A DNA stretch of 64,000 nucleotides. Source: Actinomycetes bacterium (GTDB lineage: Bacteria > Actinomycetota > Acidimicrobiia > Acidimicrobiales > Ilumatobacteraceae). Position 1 is the first letter of the stretch. Every line of letters begins with the position of its first letter. Made by a program: the position numbers and the translations under genes. The stretch lies in NCBI GenBank assembly GCA_029782355.1, contig JAKOUY010000031.1:186001-250000 (forward strand). Reading direction: 5' to 3'. Below the pieces are notes generated by a model. It was not told the DNA's origin and did no database searches. It saw only the letters and a program-made list of their open reading frames with translations. This document shows positions 44,723-53,114 of the stretch, piece after piece.

Positions 44723-47236
44723 ATGACCCTCACCGATACCCACGACCATCTCCCCGACGAGGACGCGTCCCCGCCGTCGCGCCTGCGCATGGCCGGCATC
44801 AGCAAGCACTTCCTCGGGGTCCGGGCGCTGGTCGACGTCTCCCTCGACGTGCGTCCGGGCGAGGTCCACGCCCTGCTGGGGGAGAACGGCGCGGGGAAGT
44901 CGACGCTCATGAACATCGCCTCGGGCGCTCTGCTGCCCGACGCCGGCGAGCTGTGGTTCGACGGCCAGCCGGTCGACGCCCTGACCCCCGCTGCTGCCGC
45001 CGAGCTGGGCATCGCCACCGTCCATCAGCACCCGGCGGTGCTGCCGGACATGACGGTGCTGGAGAACGTGCTCGTCTCCGTGCCGCGCAGCTCCCTGCGC
45101 TCGGCGCGCGGCCGGCGGGCGGCCGTCCAGGCGATGCTCGACGACGTCGGGTGCACGGCCCATCTGGAGGATCGGGTCGACTCCCTGTCGGTGGCCAAGA
45201 AGCACCTTCTCGAGCTGGCCAAGGCGCTGGTCGTCCGGCCCCGCCTGCTCATCCTCGACGAACCGACCGCTCCGCTCGGTCACGAATCGGTGCTGCTGCT
45301 GTTCGAGCGCATCCGCCGTGCCGTGCAGTCCGGCGCGTCGGTCGTCTACATCACCCACCGCCTGGCCGAGGTCCGCGAGATCGCCCAGCGGGTCACGGTG
45401 CTGCGCGACGGCAAGTTCCGTGGCGAGCACCTCGTCGGCGAGGTGACCGACGACGAGCTGCTGGCGCTGATCGTCGGCCGCCAGCTGGACTCGACCTTCC
45501 CGCCCAAGCGCGCCGCTCGCCCGGAGGCGCCGCTCGCCCTGCAGGTCGAGGCGTTGAGCGGGCCCGGGTTCACCGATGTGTCGTTCGCCGCCGAGGCCGG
45601 CGAGATCGTCGGCGTGGCCGGCATCGTCGGCAACGGTCAGACCGAGTTGCTCCGGGCCCTCACCGGACTGGCCCCGTTCACCGGCGCGGTGTCGATCGGC
45701 GGGCGGGCGTTCGGACCCCGCCAGCTGCGTGCCCACTCGGCGTACATGCCCGCCGACCGGCACGCCGACGCCCTGATGATGACCCTCGGGGTGCGCGAGA
45801 ACGCGTCGGTCACCGCGCTCTCCCACGTCACCGACGGCCTGTTCGTCAACCGCCGGCGGGAGATCGAGACCGTCCGGCGCGAGGCGCAGCGCCTGGCCGT
45901 CAAGACGCCCTCGCTGGAGACCCCCGTGTCCTCGCTGTCCGGCGGGAACCAGCAGAAGGTGGTCATGGCCCGGGCGTTGCTGTCCAGGCCCACCGTGCTA
46001 CTGGCCGACGAGCCGACGCAGGGCGTCGACGTCGGTGCCCGGTCGGAGATCTACAAGATCCTCCGCGAGGTGTCGGACTCCGGGGTCCCGGTGGTGGTCG
46101 CCTCCTCGGACGCCAAGGAGCTGGAGGGCCTGTGCGACCGGGTGGTGGTGCTGTCACGCGGCCACAAGGTGGCGGAGCTGTCCGGCGAGGAGGTCAGCGA
46201 GGACGCCATCGTCGGGGCAGCCATCCGTGCCGATGCCCGGCGCGCCGCCGACGCCGGGCGCAAGCGTTCGTCGCGCCTCGGCCGCTTCGTGCGCGGCGAC
46301 TATGCCCCGGTGGCCGTGCTGGCCGCGGTGATCCTCGCGCTCGGCGCCTACGTCAACGCCCGCAACCACCGCTACCTGCAGCCGTACAACCTCAACTCGC
46401 TGATGCTCCTCGCCGCAGCCCTCGGCTTCATCGCCATGGGCCAGACCATCTGCCTGCTGCTCGGCGGGATCGACCTGTCCGTCGGGCCGCTCTCCGGCGT
46501 CCTGGTCGTCATCGCCTCCTTCTTCATGACCAAACAGGACTCCGGAGCCAGGATCGTGCTGGGCGTCGTGCTGATGGTGCTCTGGGCGGTGTTGATCGGG
46601 ATGCTGAACGGGTCGCTGATCCGCTTCCTGCGGTTCACCCCCGTGGCAGCCACGTTGGCCACCTTCATCGCCCTCCAAGGCATCGCCTTCGTCTTCCGCA
46701 AGGTGTCCGGTGGGTACATCGCCCGGCCGATCACCAACGTCATCACCCACAAGATCGGCCGCTTCCCCGCCGCCTTCCTGATCCTGGTGGCCCTCACCGT
46801 CCTGATGGAACTGGCCCTGCGCCGCACCCGGTGGGGGCTGGCCCTGCGGGCGGTCGGGTCGCAGGAGGACGCCGCCCGCAAGGTGGGCATCCGCGTCACC
46901 CGGACGGTGCTGGCCGGCTACGTGGCGGCCTCGCTCTTCGTGGTGCTCGGCGCGGTCATGCTGCTGGCTCAGATCGGTGTCGGCGACCCGGCCCAGGGCG
47001 AGGGGTACACGCTGGCCAGCGTCACGGCAGTGGTGCTGGGTGGCACCAGCCTGCTGGGTGGTCGCGGCACGTTCGTCGGGACCCTGCTCGGCGCAGTGCT
47101 GAGCGTCCAGGTGCTGAACGCCACGACGTTCCTGGAGCTCAGCCAGACGTGGGTCTACTTCTTCCAGGGCGCGCTCGTCGTCGCGGCCGCGCTCATCTAC
47201 AGCCAGGTACGCGGTCGGCTCGGCCGGCGCGTGTGA
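44723..47236 (+). CDS. Fused ABC importer ATPase (two domains) and RbsC-like permease
   Basis: The 837-residue protein joins two usually separate subunits. Residues 20-250 are an RbsA-type ATPase domain with Walker A GENGAGKST (53-61) and LILDEPTAPL. Residues 260-500 are the second RbsA domain, with a degenerate first motif (AGIVGNGQTELL) but intact LSGGNQQKV and LLADEPTQGVD. From about 525 to the end is a full RbsC-like permease (MGQTICLLLGGIDLSVG, VVLGGTSLLGGRGT). The first domain's signature is altered to LSVAKKHLLEL. There is no stop or frameshift between the parts. It should pair with the separate permease at 42498-43508. Confidence 0.92.
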   Translation: MTLTDTHDHLPDEDASPPSRLRMAGISKHFLGVRALVDVSLDVRPGEVHALLGENGAGKSTLMNIASGALLPDAGELWFDGQPVDALTPAAAAELGIATVHQHPAVLPDMTVLENVLVSVPRSSLRSARGRRAAVQAMLDDVGCTAHLEDRVDSLSVAKKHLLELAKALVVRPRLLILDEPTAPLGHESVLLLFERIRRAVQSGASVVYITHRLAEVREIAQRVTVLRDGKFRGEHLVGEVTDDELLALIVGRQLDSTFPPKRAARPEAPLALQVEALSGPGFTDVSFAAEAGEIVGVAGIVGNGQTELLRALTGLAPFTGAVSIGGRAFGPRQLRAHSAYMPADRHADALMMTLGVRENASVTALSHVTDGLFVNRRREIETVRREAQRLAVKTPSLETPVSSLSGGNQQKVVMARALLSRPTVLLADEPTQGVDVGARSEIYKILREVSDSGVPVVVASSDAKELEGLCDRVVVLSRGHKVAELSGEEVSEDAIVGAAIRADARRAADAGRKRSSRLGRFVRGDYAPVAVLAAVILALGAYVNARNHRYLQPYNLNSLMLLAAALGFIAMGQTICLLLGGIDLSVGPLSGVLVVIASFFMTKQDSGARIVLGVVLMVLWAVLIGMLNGSLIRFLRFTPVAATLATFIALQGIAFVFRKVSGGYIARPITNVITHKIGRFPAAFLILVALTVLMELALRRTRWGLALRAVGSQEDAARKVGIRVTRTVLAGYVAASLFVVLGAVMLLAQIGVGDPAQGEGYTLASVTAVVLGGTSLLGGRGTFVGTLLGAVLSVQVLNATTFLELSQTWVYFFQGALVVAAALIYSQVRGRLGRRV

Positions 47237-47246
47237 GAGGAGCACG

Positions 47247-48314
47247 ATGCACGCGGCACGCTTCTACGACCACCACGACATCCGCATCGAGCAGGTTCCG
47301 ACTCCGGAGGTGCGCGCTCACGACGACGTGCTCGTCGAGGTGTCGTACTGTGGGATCTGCGGGACGGACCTGCACGAGTACCTGGTCGGTCCGATCGTCA
47401 CCCCGCACGCCGGGCCCCACCCACTGACGGGTGCGACCCTGCCGCAGACGTTGGGCCACGAGTTCTCCGCCCGGGTGGTGGAGACCGGCTCGCAGGTGCA
47501 GGATCTGCGCCCCGGCGACCGGGTCGCCATCATGCCGGCCATCGTCTGCGGTCGCTGCCCGTGGTGCCGTCAGGGCCTCGGCCACCTGTGCCAGTGCTTC
47601 GCCTGCACCGGGCTGAGCGCCGAGACCGGTGGCCTGGCCACCTACGCCGTGCTGAAGGAGTACCAGCTGGCCACGATTCCCGACGACGTCTCCGACCTGG
47701 AAGGCGCGGTGGTCGAGCCGGCGTCCGTCGCCGCCTACGGCGTCGATCGGGCCGGTGTGCGCGGGGGCGACGTGGTGCTGGTGACCGGTGCGGGCCCGAT
47801 CGGGGCGCTGTCGGCCATGTACGCCAGCGCCATCGGCGCGTCCACGGTGATCGTCGCCGAGCCCAATCCGCACCGGGCCGCGCTGGCCCGGGCACTCGAC
47901 GTCGGCCCGGTGGTCGACCCGACGTCCGGGGAGCTCGCCGAGCTGGTGGGTTCGCTGACCAACGGGCTCGGCATCGACGTCGGCATCGAGTGCAGCGGGG
48001 CCAGCGCCGGGCTGGACACCTGCATCCAACACGCCCGGCCCCGCGGCACGGTGGTGCAGACCGGCCTGCACACCAAGCCGGCGGCGCTCGACGCCATGCG
48101 CCTGTCCGAGCGGGACATCACCTTGGTGGGCAGCTGGTGCTACCTGATCACCGACTGGCCGCGGATCATCCGCCTGATCGGCTCCGGCAAGTTCCCGGTG
48201 GCCAAGGCGGTCACGTCCACCATCGCCCTGCACGACGTCGTCACCAAGGGATTCGACGTCCTCGTCGACCCCGCCGGTGACCAACTCAAGATCCTGGTCC
48301 AACCAGCTGCCTGA
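47247..48314 (+). CDS. (R,R)-butanediol dehydrogenase-like zinc alcohol dehydrogenase
   Basis: The 355-residue enzyme closely follows the 2,3-butanediol dehydrogenase pattern. It opens with MHAARFYDHHDIRIEQVP, has catalytic Cys in SYCGICGTDLHEYL, a long insert, GHEFSARVV, and the structural zinc cluster CGRCPWCRQGLGHLC. The cofactor motif GAGPIGAL is near residue 180. It would interconvert a vicinal diol or hydroxyketone with NAD. GAGAGGAGC precedes ATG 47247. It is a paralogue of the enzyme at 37048-38145 in the same regulon. Confidence 0.9.
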   Translation: MHAARFYDHHDIRIEQVPTPEVRAHDDVLVEVSYCGICGTDLHEYLVGPIVTPHAGPHPLTGATLPQTLGHEFSARVVETGSQVQDLRPGDRVAIMPAIVCGRCPWCRQGLGHLCQCFACTGLSAETGGLATYAVLKEYQLATIPDDVSDLEGAVVEPASVAAYGVDRAGVRGGDVVLVTGAGPIGALSAMYASAIGASTVIVAEPNPHRAALARALDVGPVVDPTSGELAELVGSLTNGLGIDVGIECSGASAGLDTCIQHARPRGTVVQTGLHTKPAALDAMRLSERDITLVGSWCYLITDWPRIIRLIGSGKFPVAKAVTSTIALHDVVTKGFDVLVDPAGDQLKILVQPAA

Positions 48315-48327
48315 AAGGAACCCCACG

Positions 48328-48864
48328 ATGACCCTGCATGCCGTCCACCACACCGGCCTGATCGTTCGCGATCTCGATCGGTCGATCTACTTCTACCACG
48401 ACCTGCTCGGGCTGCAGTTCGCCAACGAGCCCACCGGCTGGTTCGAGGGTCCGGAGCTGGCCCGCGGCGTCGGCGTACCCGGCGCCAAGCTGCGTCAGGT
48501 GTCGCTGTGGGTCGGCGACGTCACCACCCTGGAGCTGATCGAGTACGCCAACCGCCCGGAGACGAGCACCGCTCCGGTCCCGAACAACTACATGGGCGCG
48601 GCCCACGTCTGCTTCCGGGTCGACGACGTCTTCGCCAAGAAGGCCGAGCTGGAATCGCACGGTGTGCGCTTCTACTCCGACGTCAACGTGGTCGACGAGG
48701 GGCCGCTGGAGGGCTGGCGCTGGGTGTACTTCAGCGATCCTGACGGCCTCGCGCTGGAACTGGTCGAGATCGCCTACTACATGCGCGAGCGGCGCAACCG
48801 GGCGGCGGCCGAGTACCTGCGGACGCGCCCCAGCCTGGCCGAGGTCGAGGCCCGGCTCGGCTGA
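48328..48864 (+). CDS. VOC superfamily protein (glyoxalase/dioxygenase-like)
   Basis: The 178-residue protein is one vicinal-oxygen-chelate domain. Likely metal ligands are His in AVHHTGLIVRDLDRSI, Glu in TTLELIEY, His in GAAHVCFRVDD and Glu in GLALELVEI, the four positions used by the superfamily. A helical tail follows residue 155. Lactoylglutathione lyases, methylmalonyl-CoA epimerases and extradiol dioxygenases share the fold, so activity is open. AAAGGA precedes ATG 48328. It lies between the diol dehydrogenase and the EboE-like gene. Confidence 0.88.
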   Translation: MTLHAVHHTGLIVRDLDRSIYFYHDLLGLQFANEPTGWFEGPELARGVGVPGAKLRQVSLWVGDVTTLELIEYANRPETSTAPVPNNYMGAAHVCFRVDDVFAKKAELESHGVRFYSDVNVVDEGPLEGWRWVYFSDPDGLALELVEIAYYMRERRNRAAAEYLRTRPSLAEVEARLG

Positions 48865-48870
48865 CCGGCG

Positions 48871-50079
48871 ATGCAGCTCGACCACGGTCTCGGCCACCTG
48901 ACCTACTCGACGCTCGTCCATCCCGGCGACACCTGGGAGGAGATGGACGCCAGCATCCGTCACTACCTCCCGCTGGTGAAGCGGGCGATGAGCCCGCATG
49001 CCCCGTTCGCCCTCTCGATGCGGCTGTCCAACGCCTCGGCCACCCGGCTGACGCAGGACCCGGCTGAGCTGGAGCGCTTGGCAGGGTTCCTCGCCGACGA
49101 GGAGCTGTACCTGGTGACGGTGAACGCCTTCCCGTACGGACCGTTCAAGGGGGGCGAGGTCAAGGAGCGGGTCTACGAGCCGGATTGGTCGACCGAGGAG
49201 CGCGTCACCTACACGATGCGCGTCGCCGACGTCTGTGCGCGGCTGGCCCGACCGGGGATCTCACCGAGCATCCAGACCGCGCCGTTGGCCTTCCGTCCCA
49301 ACGTGGTCGACCGGGCCTACGTCGAGCGATTCACCGACGGCGTGCTGCGCGTCGTCGCCCACCTCGTGGCGCTGGAGCGGTCGACCGGCGTCGTGGTCAC
49401 CCTCGCCCTGGAGCCGGAGCCGTGGTGCTACCTCGCGACCACTGCCGACACGGTGGCGTACTTCAGCACCTGGCTGTACTGCGCCGCCGCGGCGTCGCGT
49501 CTCGCCCGGTTGGCCGGGATGTCCCTCGCCGGCGCCCACGGGGCGCTGCGCCGCCACCTCGGCGTGGTGTTCGACGTCTGCCACCAGGCGGTCGAGTTCG
49601 AGGACATCCCCACCTCGATCGCCGCCCTGGCAGATGCCGGCATCCCCATCTTCAAGCTCCAGGCGGCGGCCGCCCTGTGGGTGCCCGCAGTCGACGCCGC
49701 CATCGTCGAGGAGCTGATCCGGTTCACCGACACGATCTACCTGACCCAGACCGTCGAGCGACGCCACGGCCGGTTGCGCCAGTTCCTCGGCCTCGGTGAG
49801 GCGATCACCGCCTGGCGGGCCGACCCTGGTCCGAGCGAGTGGCGCACCCACGTGCACGTCCCGGTGTTCCTCGACGACCTCGGCGCGTTTCGCACCACCC
49901 GCGCCGCCATCGAGGACGCCCTCGCAGTGCACCGGGTGACGCCGCTGTCGGACCATGTCGAGATCGAGACCTACACGTGGGACGTGCTGCCGGCGCATCT
50001 CAAGCAGGCCGACCTGGCGGCGTCGGTCGAGCGCGAGCTGACCTGGGTACGGGACGCGCTGGTGGGGGTGGCGGCATGA
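48871..50079 (+). CDS. EboE-type TIM-barrel protein (metabolite traffic protein EboE family)
   Basis: The 402-residue protein has the EboE hallmarks. These are GHLTYSTLVHPGDTWEEM at the N-terminus, the pair FALSMRLSNASA and LVTVNAFPYGPFKGG near residues 48 and 92, VKERVYEPDWSTEERVTYT, and conserved acid and His blocks LALEPEPWCYL, VVFDVCHQAVEFED and HVHVPVFLDDLG. The fold is that of xylose-isomerase-like TIM barrels, and Glu, Asp and His at these places could bind a metal. EboE was defined in the eboABCDEF cluster, but none of its partners are here. It overlaps the E1 alpha gene by ATGA. The function is probably isomerisation or aldol chemistry on a sugar-like intermediate, which is inference. 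Confidence 0.82.
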   Translation: MQLDHGLGHLTYSTLVHPGDTWEEMDASIRHYLPLVKRAMSPHAPFALSMRLSNASATRLTQDPAELERLAGFLADEELYLVTVNAFPYGPFKGGEVKERVYEPDWSTEERVTYTMRVADVCARLARPGISPSIQTAPLAFRPNVVDRAYVERFTDGVLRVVAHLVALERSTGVVVTLALEPEPWCYLATTADTVAYFSTWLYCAAAASRLARLAGMSLAGAHGALRRHLGVVFDVCHQAVEFEDIPTSIAALADAGIPIFKLQAAAALWVPAVDAAIVEELIRFTDTIYLTQTVERRHGRLRQFLGLGEAITAWRADPGPSEWRTHVHVPVFLDDLGAFRTTRAAIEDALAVHRVTPLSDHVEIETYTWDVLPAHLKQADLAASVERELTWVRDALVGVAA

Positions 50080-51137
50080 GCCGGGTCCGCCCACCGTACG
50101 GGGAGCACCCCGTGGTGCTCCCGCCCGGCGCCGCGGCCCCCGCCCCGGAGCATCCCCGTCTCGATCTCGACACCCGCCTGGCGATCTTCCGGACCCAGCA
50201 GGAGATCCGGCTGCTCGAGAAGCGGCTGTACGACCTGTTCCTGCAGAACCTGGTCAAGGGCACCAGTCACCTGGCCATCGGCATGGAGGCGGTCGGCGCG
50301 GCCTTCGGTGTGGCCGTGCGCCCCGACGACTACAGCTTCGCCACCTACCGCGGCCACGGGCACACCATCGCCCGCGGGGTGCCGCCCGAACCGATCATCG
50401 CCGAGATGCTCGGCCGGGCCACCGGGCTGCTCGGTGGCAAGGGCGGGTCGATGCACCTGACCAGCGTGCGCCACGGGATGATGGGCAGCTACGCGATCAT
50501 CGGTGCCCACCTGTGCATCGCCAACGGCGCCGCCTGGTCGGCCAAGGTGCGCGGCACCGACCAGGTCGCCGTGGCCTTCTTCGGCGACGGGGCGACGAAC
50601 ATCGGGGCATTCCACGAAGCCGTCAACTTCGCCGCCGTCTACGAACTGCCGACGATCTTCGTCTGCGAGAACAACCTGTACATGGAGTACACCTCGATCG
50701 CCCAGGTCACCGCGGTGGACCATCCCGCTGCCGATCGGGCTGCGGCCTACGGCCTGGACGGCGTGGTGGTGGACGGCAACGACGCCGACGCCGTGTTCGT
50801 CGCCGCCTGCGCGGCGATCGACCGGGCACGGGCGGGCGGTGGCCCGTCGATCATCGAGGCCACCACCTATCGCCACGGCGGACACAGCCGCGCCGATCCG
50901 GGGACCTATCGCCCGGCCGAGGAGGTGGCGGCGTGGAAGGAGTACGACCCGCTGGCCCTGTACCACCGCCGGTTGCTGGACCTCGGGGTCGAGGAGGCCC
51001 GCCTGGCGGCCATCGTCCACGAGGTCGTCGAGGCGATCGACGCGGCCACGGAGGCGGCCATCGCCGCCCCACCGCCGGCCCCCGAGGCACTGCTGACCAA
51101 TGTCTGGGCGGACGGGGGGTCGGCGTGGCGGAACTGA
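50076..51137 (+). CDS. TPP-dependent dehydrogenase E1 alpha subunit (acetoin/pyruvate type)
   Basis: The 353-residue subunit carries the TPP motif GDG (170-172), 26 residues, then NN (199-200). GKGGSMHLTS near 121 and the phosphorylation-loop region YRHGGHSRADPGTYR near 267 are typical of the AcoA/PdhA class. With the E1 beta gene directly downstream it forms an alpha2-beta2 dehydrogenase for acetoin or a 2-oxo acid. No E2 (lipoyl acyltransferase) or E3 gene is in the cluster. ATG 50076 overlaps the EboE-like stop; a longer frame from 49839 is out of context. Confidence 0.92.
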   Translation: MSRVRPPYGEHPVVLPPGAAAPAPEHPRLDLDTRLAIFRTQQEIRLLEKRLYDLFLQNLVKGTSHLAIGMEAVGAAFGVAVRPDDYSFATYRGHGHTIARGVPPEPIIAEMLGRATGLLGGKGGSMHLTSVRHGMMGSYAIIGAHLCIANGAAWSAKVRGTDQVAVAFFGDGATNIGAFHEAVNFAAVYELPTIFVCENNLYMEYTSIAQVTAVDHPAADRAAAYGLDGVVVDGNDADAVFVAACAAIDRARAGGGPSIIEATTYRHGGHSRADPGTYRPAEEVAAWKEYDPLALYHRRLLDLGVEEARLAAIVHEVVEAIDAATEAAIAAPPPAPEALLTNVWADGGSAWRN

Positions 51138-52099
51138 GCTACCGGGAGGCAGTGGCCCGCGGCATCGCCCAGGAGATGCGTCGCGACCCCACGGTGGTGT
51201 TCCTCGGCGAGGACGTCGCCGGCGCGGGCGGGGTGTTCAAGACCACGGCCGGGCTGCTCGACGAGTTCGGCCCGGATCGGGTGGTCGACACCCCCATCTC
51301 CGAGCAGGCGATCCTCGGCGCCCTGATGGGCGCGGCGATGACCGGGTTGCGGCCCATCGCCGAGATCATGTTCTCGGACTTCTTCGCGGTCTGCTGGGAC
51401 CTCGTGGCCAACGAGATCGCCAAGAGCCGGTACATGACCGACGGCCAGGTCAGCCTGCCGCTGGTGATCAAGTCGGGCAACGGCGGCGGGGTGCGCTTCG
51501 GTGCCCAGCACTCCCAGAGCGTGGAGAACTGGGCGATGGCGATCCCGGGGATCAAGGTGGCCACCCCGTCGTGCGCCGCGGACATGGTGGGCCTGATGGC
51601 CGCCGCCGTGCGCGATCCCGACCCGGTGCTGATCTTCGAGCACAAGGCCCTCTACGCCACCAAGCAGGACGTGCCCGACGGCGAGATCGTCGACCGGCTG
51701 GGGACGGCACGGATCCTGCGGCCGGGACGGCACTGCACGATCCTGGCCCTCGGGCTGATGGTGCCGCGGGCCCTGGCGGCCGCCGAGGCGCTGGCGGCCG
51801 ACGGCATCGACGCCGAGGTCATCGACGTGCGCAGCCTCGTGCCACTCGATGCCCGGACGATCCTCGACTCCGTCGGGCGCACCGCCCGGCTGTTCACCGT
51901 GGAGGAGAACCCGCGGCTCTGCGGGTGGGGTGCCGAACTGGCCTCGATCGTGGCCGAGGACGCGTTCTGGGACCTCGACGGGCCCGTCGTGCGGATCACC
52001 ACGCCGCACATCCCGCTGCCGTCGGCCGCCGAACTGGAGGACCTCGCCATCCCCAGCACCGAGCGGATCGCCGGCGAGATCCGCCGGGCGATGGGCTAG
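51125..52099 (+). CDS. TPP-dependent dehydrogenase E1 beta subunit (acetoin/pyruvate type)
   Basis: The 324-residue beta subunit has the blocks FLGEDVAGAGGVFKTT near residue 24, RVVDTPISEQAILGALMGAA near 50 with the catalytic Glu, and a C-terminal transketolase domain with EVIDVRSLVPLD. GTG 51125 follows a G-rich ribosome site inside the last codons of E1 alpha (13-base overlap), so the subunits are made together. It ends the plus-strand arm of the LacI-type regulon, sharing CTAG with the stop of the convergent lipid kinase gene. Confidence 0.92.
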   Translation: MAELSYREAVARGIAQEMRRDPTVVFLGEDVAGAGGVFKTTAGLLDEFGPDRVVDTPISEQAILGALMGAAMTGLRPIAEIMFSDFFAVCWDLVANEIAKSRYMTDGQVSLPLVIKSGNGGGVRFGAQHSQSVENWAMAIPGIKVATPSCAADMVGLMAAAVRDPDPVLIFEHKALYATKQDVPDGEIVDRLGTARILRPGRHCTILALGLMVPRALAAAEALAADGIDAEVIDVRSLVPLDARTILDSVGRTARLFTVEENPRLCGWGAELASIVAEDAFWDLDGPVVRITTPHIPLPSAAELEDLAIPSTERIAGEIRRAMG

Positions 52100-53037
52100 G
52101 CGCGGCGGGTGGAGCCGGCCGCCGACGCCGGCAGGATCAGGCGCACCGCGTCGGGCACGTGCTCGAACGCCAGGCGGGTGGTCTCGCCCAGGTAGTCACC
52201 GTCCAGCTGGTAGGGGAATGGGGCGTCGTGCTCGATGGTGAGCCCGGCCAGATCGGTGCGCACGTCGAGATGCGCGCTGGGGCGGACGCCACCGCCCCGC
52301 AGCGCCCCGCCCAGGGAGCGCAGGATCGCCCCGACGCGCATCGTCCGGAAGGTGATGGCCACCAAGCCGCGGTCGAGGGTGGCGGCCGGGCTGAGGTCCA
52401 GCGGGCGGTTGCCCAGGTAGGTGTACGGGTTGGTGTTCAGCACGATGGTGAAGTACCCGTCGGTCACCGGCTCGGGACCGGCGCTGCGCAGCGTGAAGTG
52501 CGGCTGGCGGCGGTCGTAGCCGACGGCCCAGGTCTTGGTGGCCGCATACATGAACAAGGGGTGGCCGAGCCACCGCTTCAGCGAGGCCCGCTGCTCGACC
52601 TCGCGGACCACCGCGGCGTCGTAGCCGACGCCGGTGTGGAAGCAGAAGTACCGCCCGTTGACCTTGCCGAGCCCGATCGGGCGGACCTGCCGGGCGGCGA
52701 TCCCGGCGGCCAGCAACCGGGCTGCGGGCACCGGGTCGTTGGGCATGCCCAGGGTGCGGGCGAAGACGTTGGTGCTCCCGCCCGGCAGCACCCCGAGAGC
52801 GGTGGCCGTGCCGGCGACGCCCGTCGCCACCTCGTTGAGGGTCCCGTCGCCGCCGTAGCCGATGACCACGTCCAGGCCGCGTCGTGCGGCGTCCTGGGCG
52901 AAGCGGGTGGCGTGCCCGCGGCGGTTGGTCTCGCGCACCTCGACCTCGTTGCCCACGCTGAGCTCGCGCTGGACGATCACCGTGTTGCGGGCGGTCACCG
53001 ACGAGGCGAAGGCGTTCACCACCAGCAGGACGCGCAC
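52096..53037 (-). CDS. Diacylglycerol kinase family lipid kinase
   Basis: The 313-residue enzyme shows the catalytic GGDGTLNEVATG near residue 62 and LPGGSTNVFARTLG near 84, both diagnostic of the DAGK/YegS/sphingosine-kinase fold. The second beta domain ends with YQLDGDYLGETTRL, which includes the conserved DGD. It phosphorylates a membrane lipid such as diacylglycerol or, in mycobacteria, a related glycolipid precursor. The GTG at 53037 is the only start near the fold. It belongs to neither neighbouring operon. Confidence 0.9.
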   Translation of the reverse strand: MRVLLVVNAFASSVTARNTVIVQRELSVGNEVEVRETNRRGHATRFAQDAARRGLDVVIGYGGDGTLNEVATGVAGTATALGVLPGGSTNVFARTLGMPNDPVPAARLLAAGIAARQVRPIGLGKVNGRYFCFHTGVGYDAAVVREVEQRASLKRWLGHPLFMYAATKTWAVGYDRRQPHFTLRSAGPEPVTDGYFTIVLNTNPYTYLGNRPLDLSPAATLDRGLVAITFRTMRVGAILRSLGGALRGGGVRPSAHLDVRTDLAGLTIEHDAPFPYQLDGDYLGETTRLAFEHVPDAVRLILPASAAGSTRRA

Positions 53038-53087
53038 CCGACGACCCTACCGACATCGATGCAGCGCCCGGGCCTGGTTGGGTCACC

Positions 53088-53103
53088 TACCAACCCGTCG
53101 GTA
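53088..53103. promoter_or_regulatory. TetR-like operator overlapping the etfB promoter
   Basis: TACCAACCCGTCGGTA is a 16-bp inverted repeat with two mismatched pairs, of the TACCNACNNGTNGGTA type bound by TetR regulators of acyl-CoA or phenylacetate metabolism. It overlaps a TAACAAT -10-like box at 53102-53108, which is six bases before the etfB ATG with no ribosome binding site. A bound repressor would therefore block a leaderless transcript. Confidence 0.6.
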
Positions 53104-53114
53104 ACAATGGCCCC

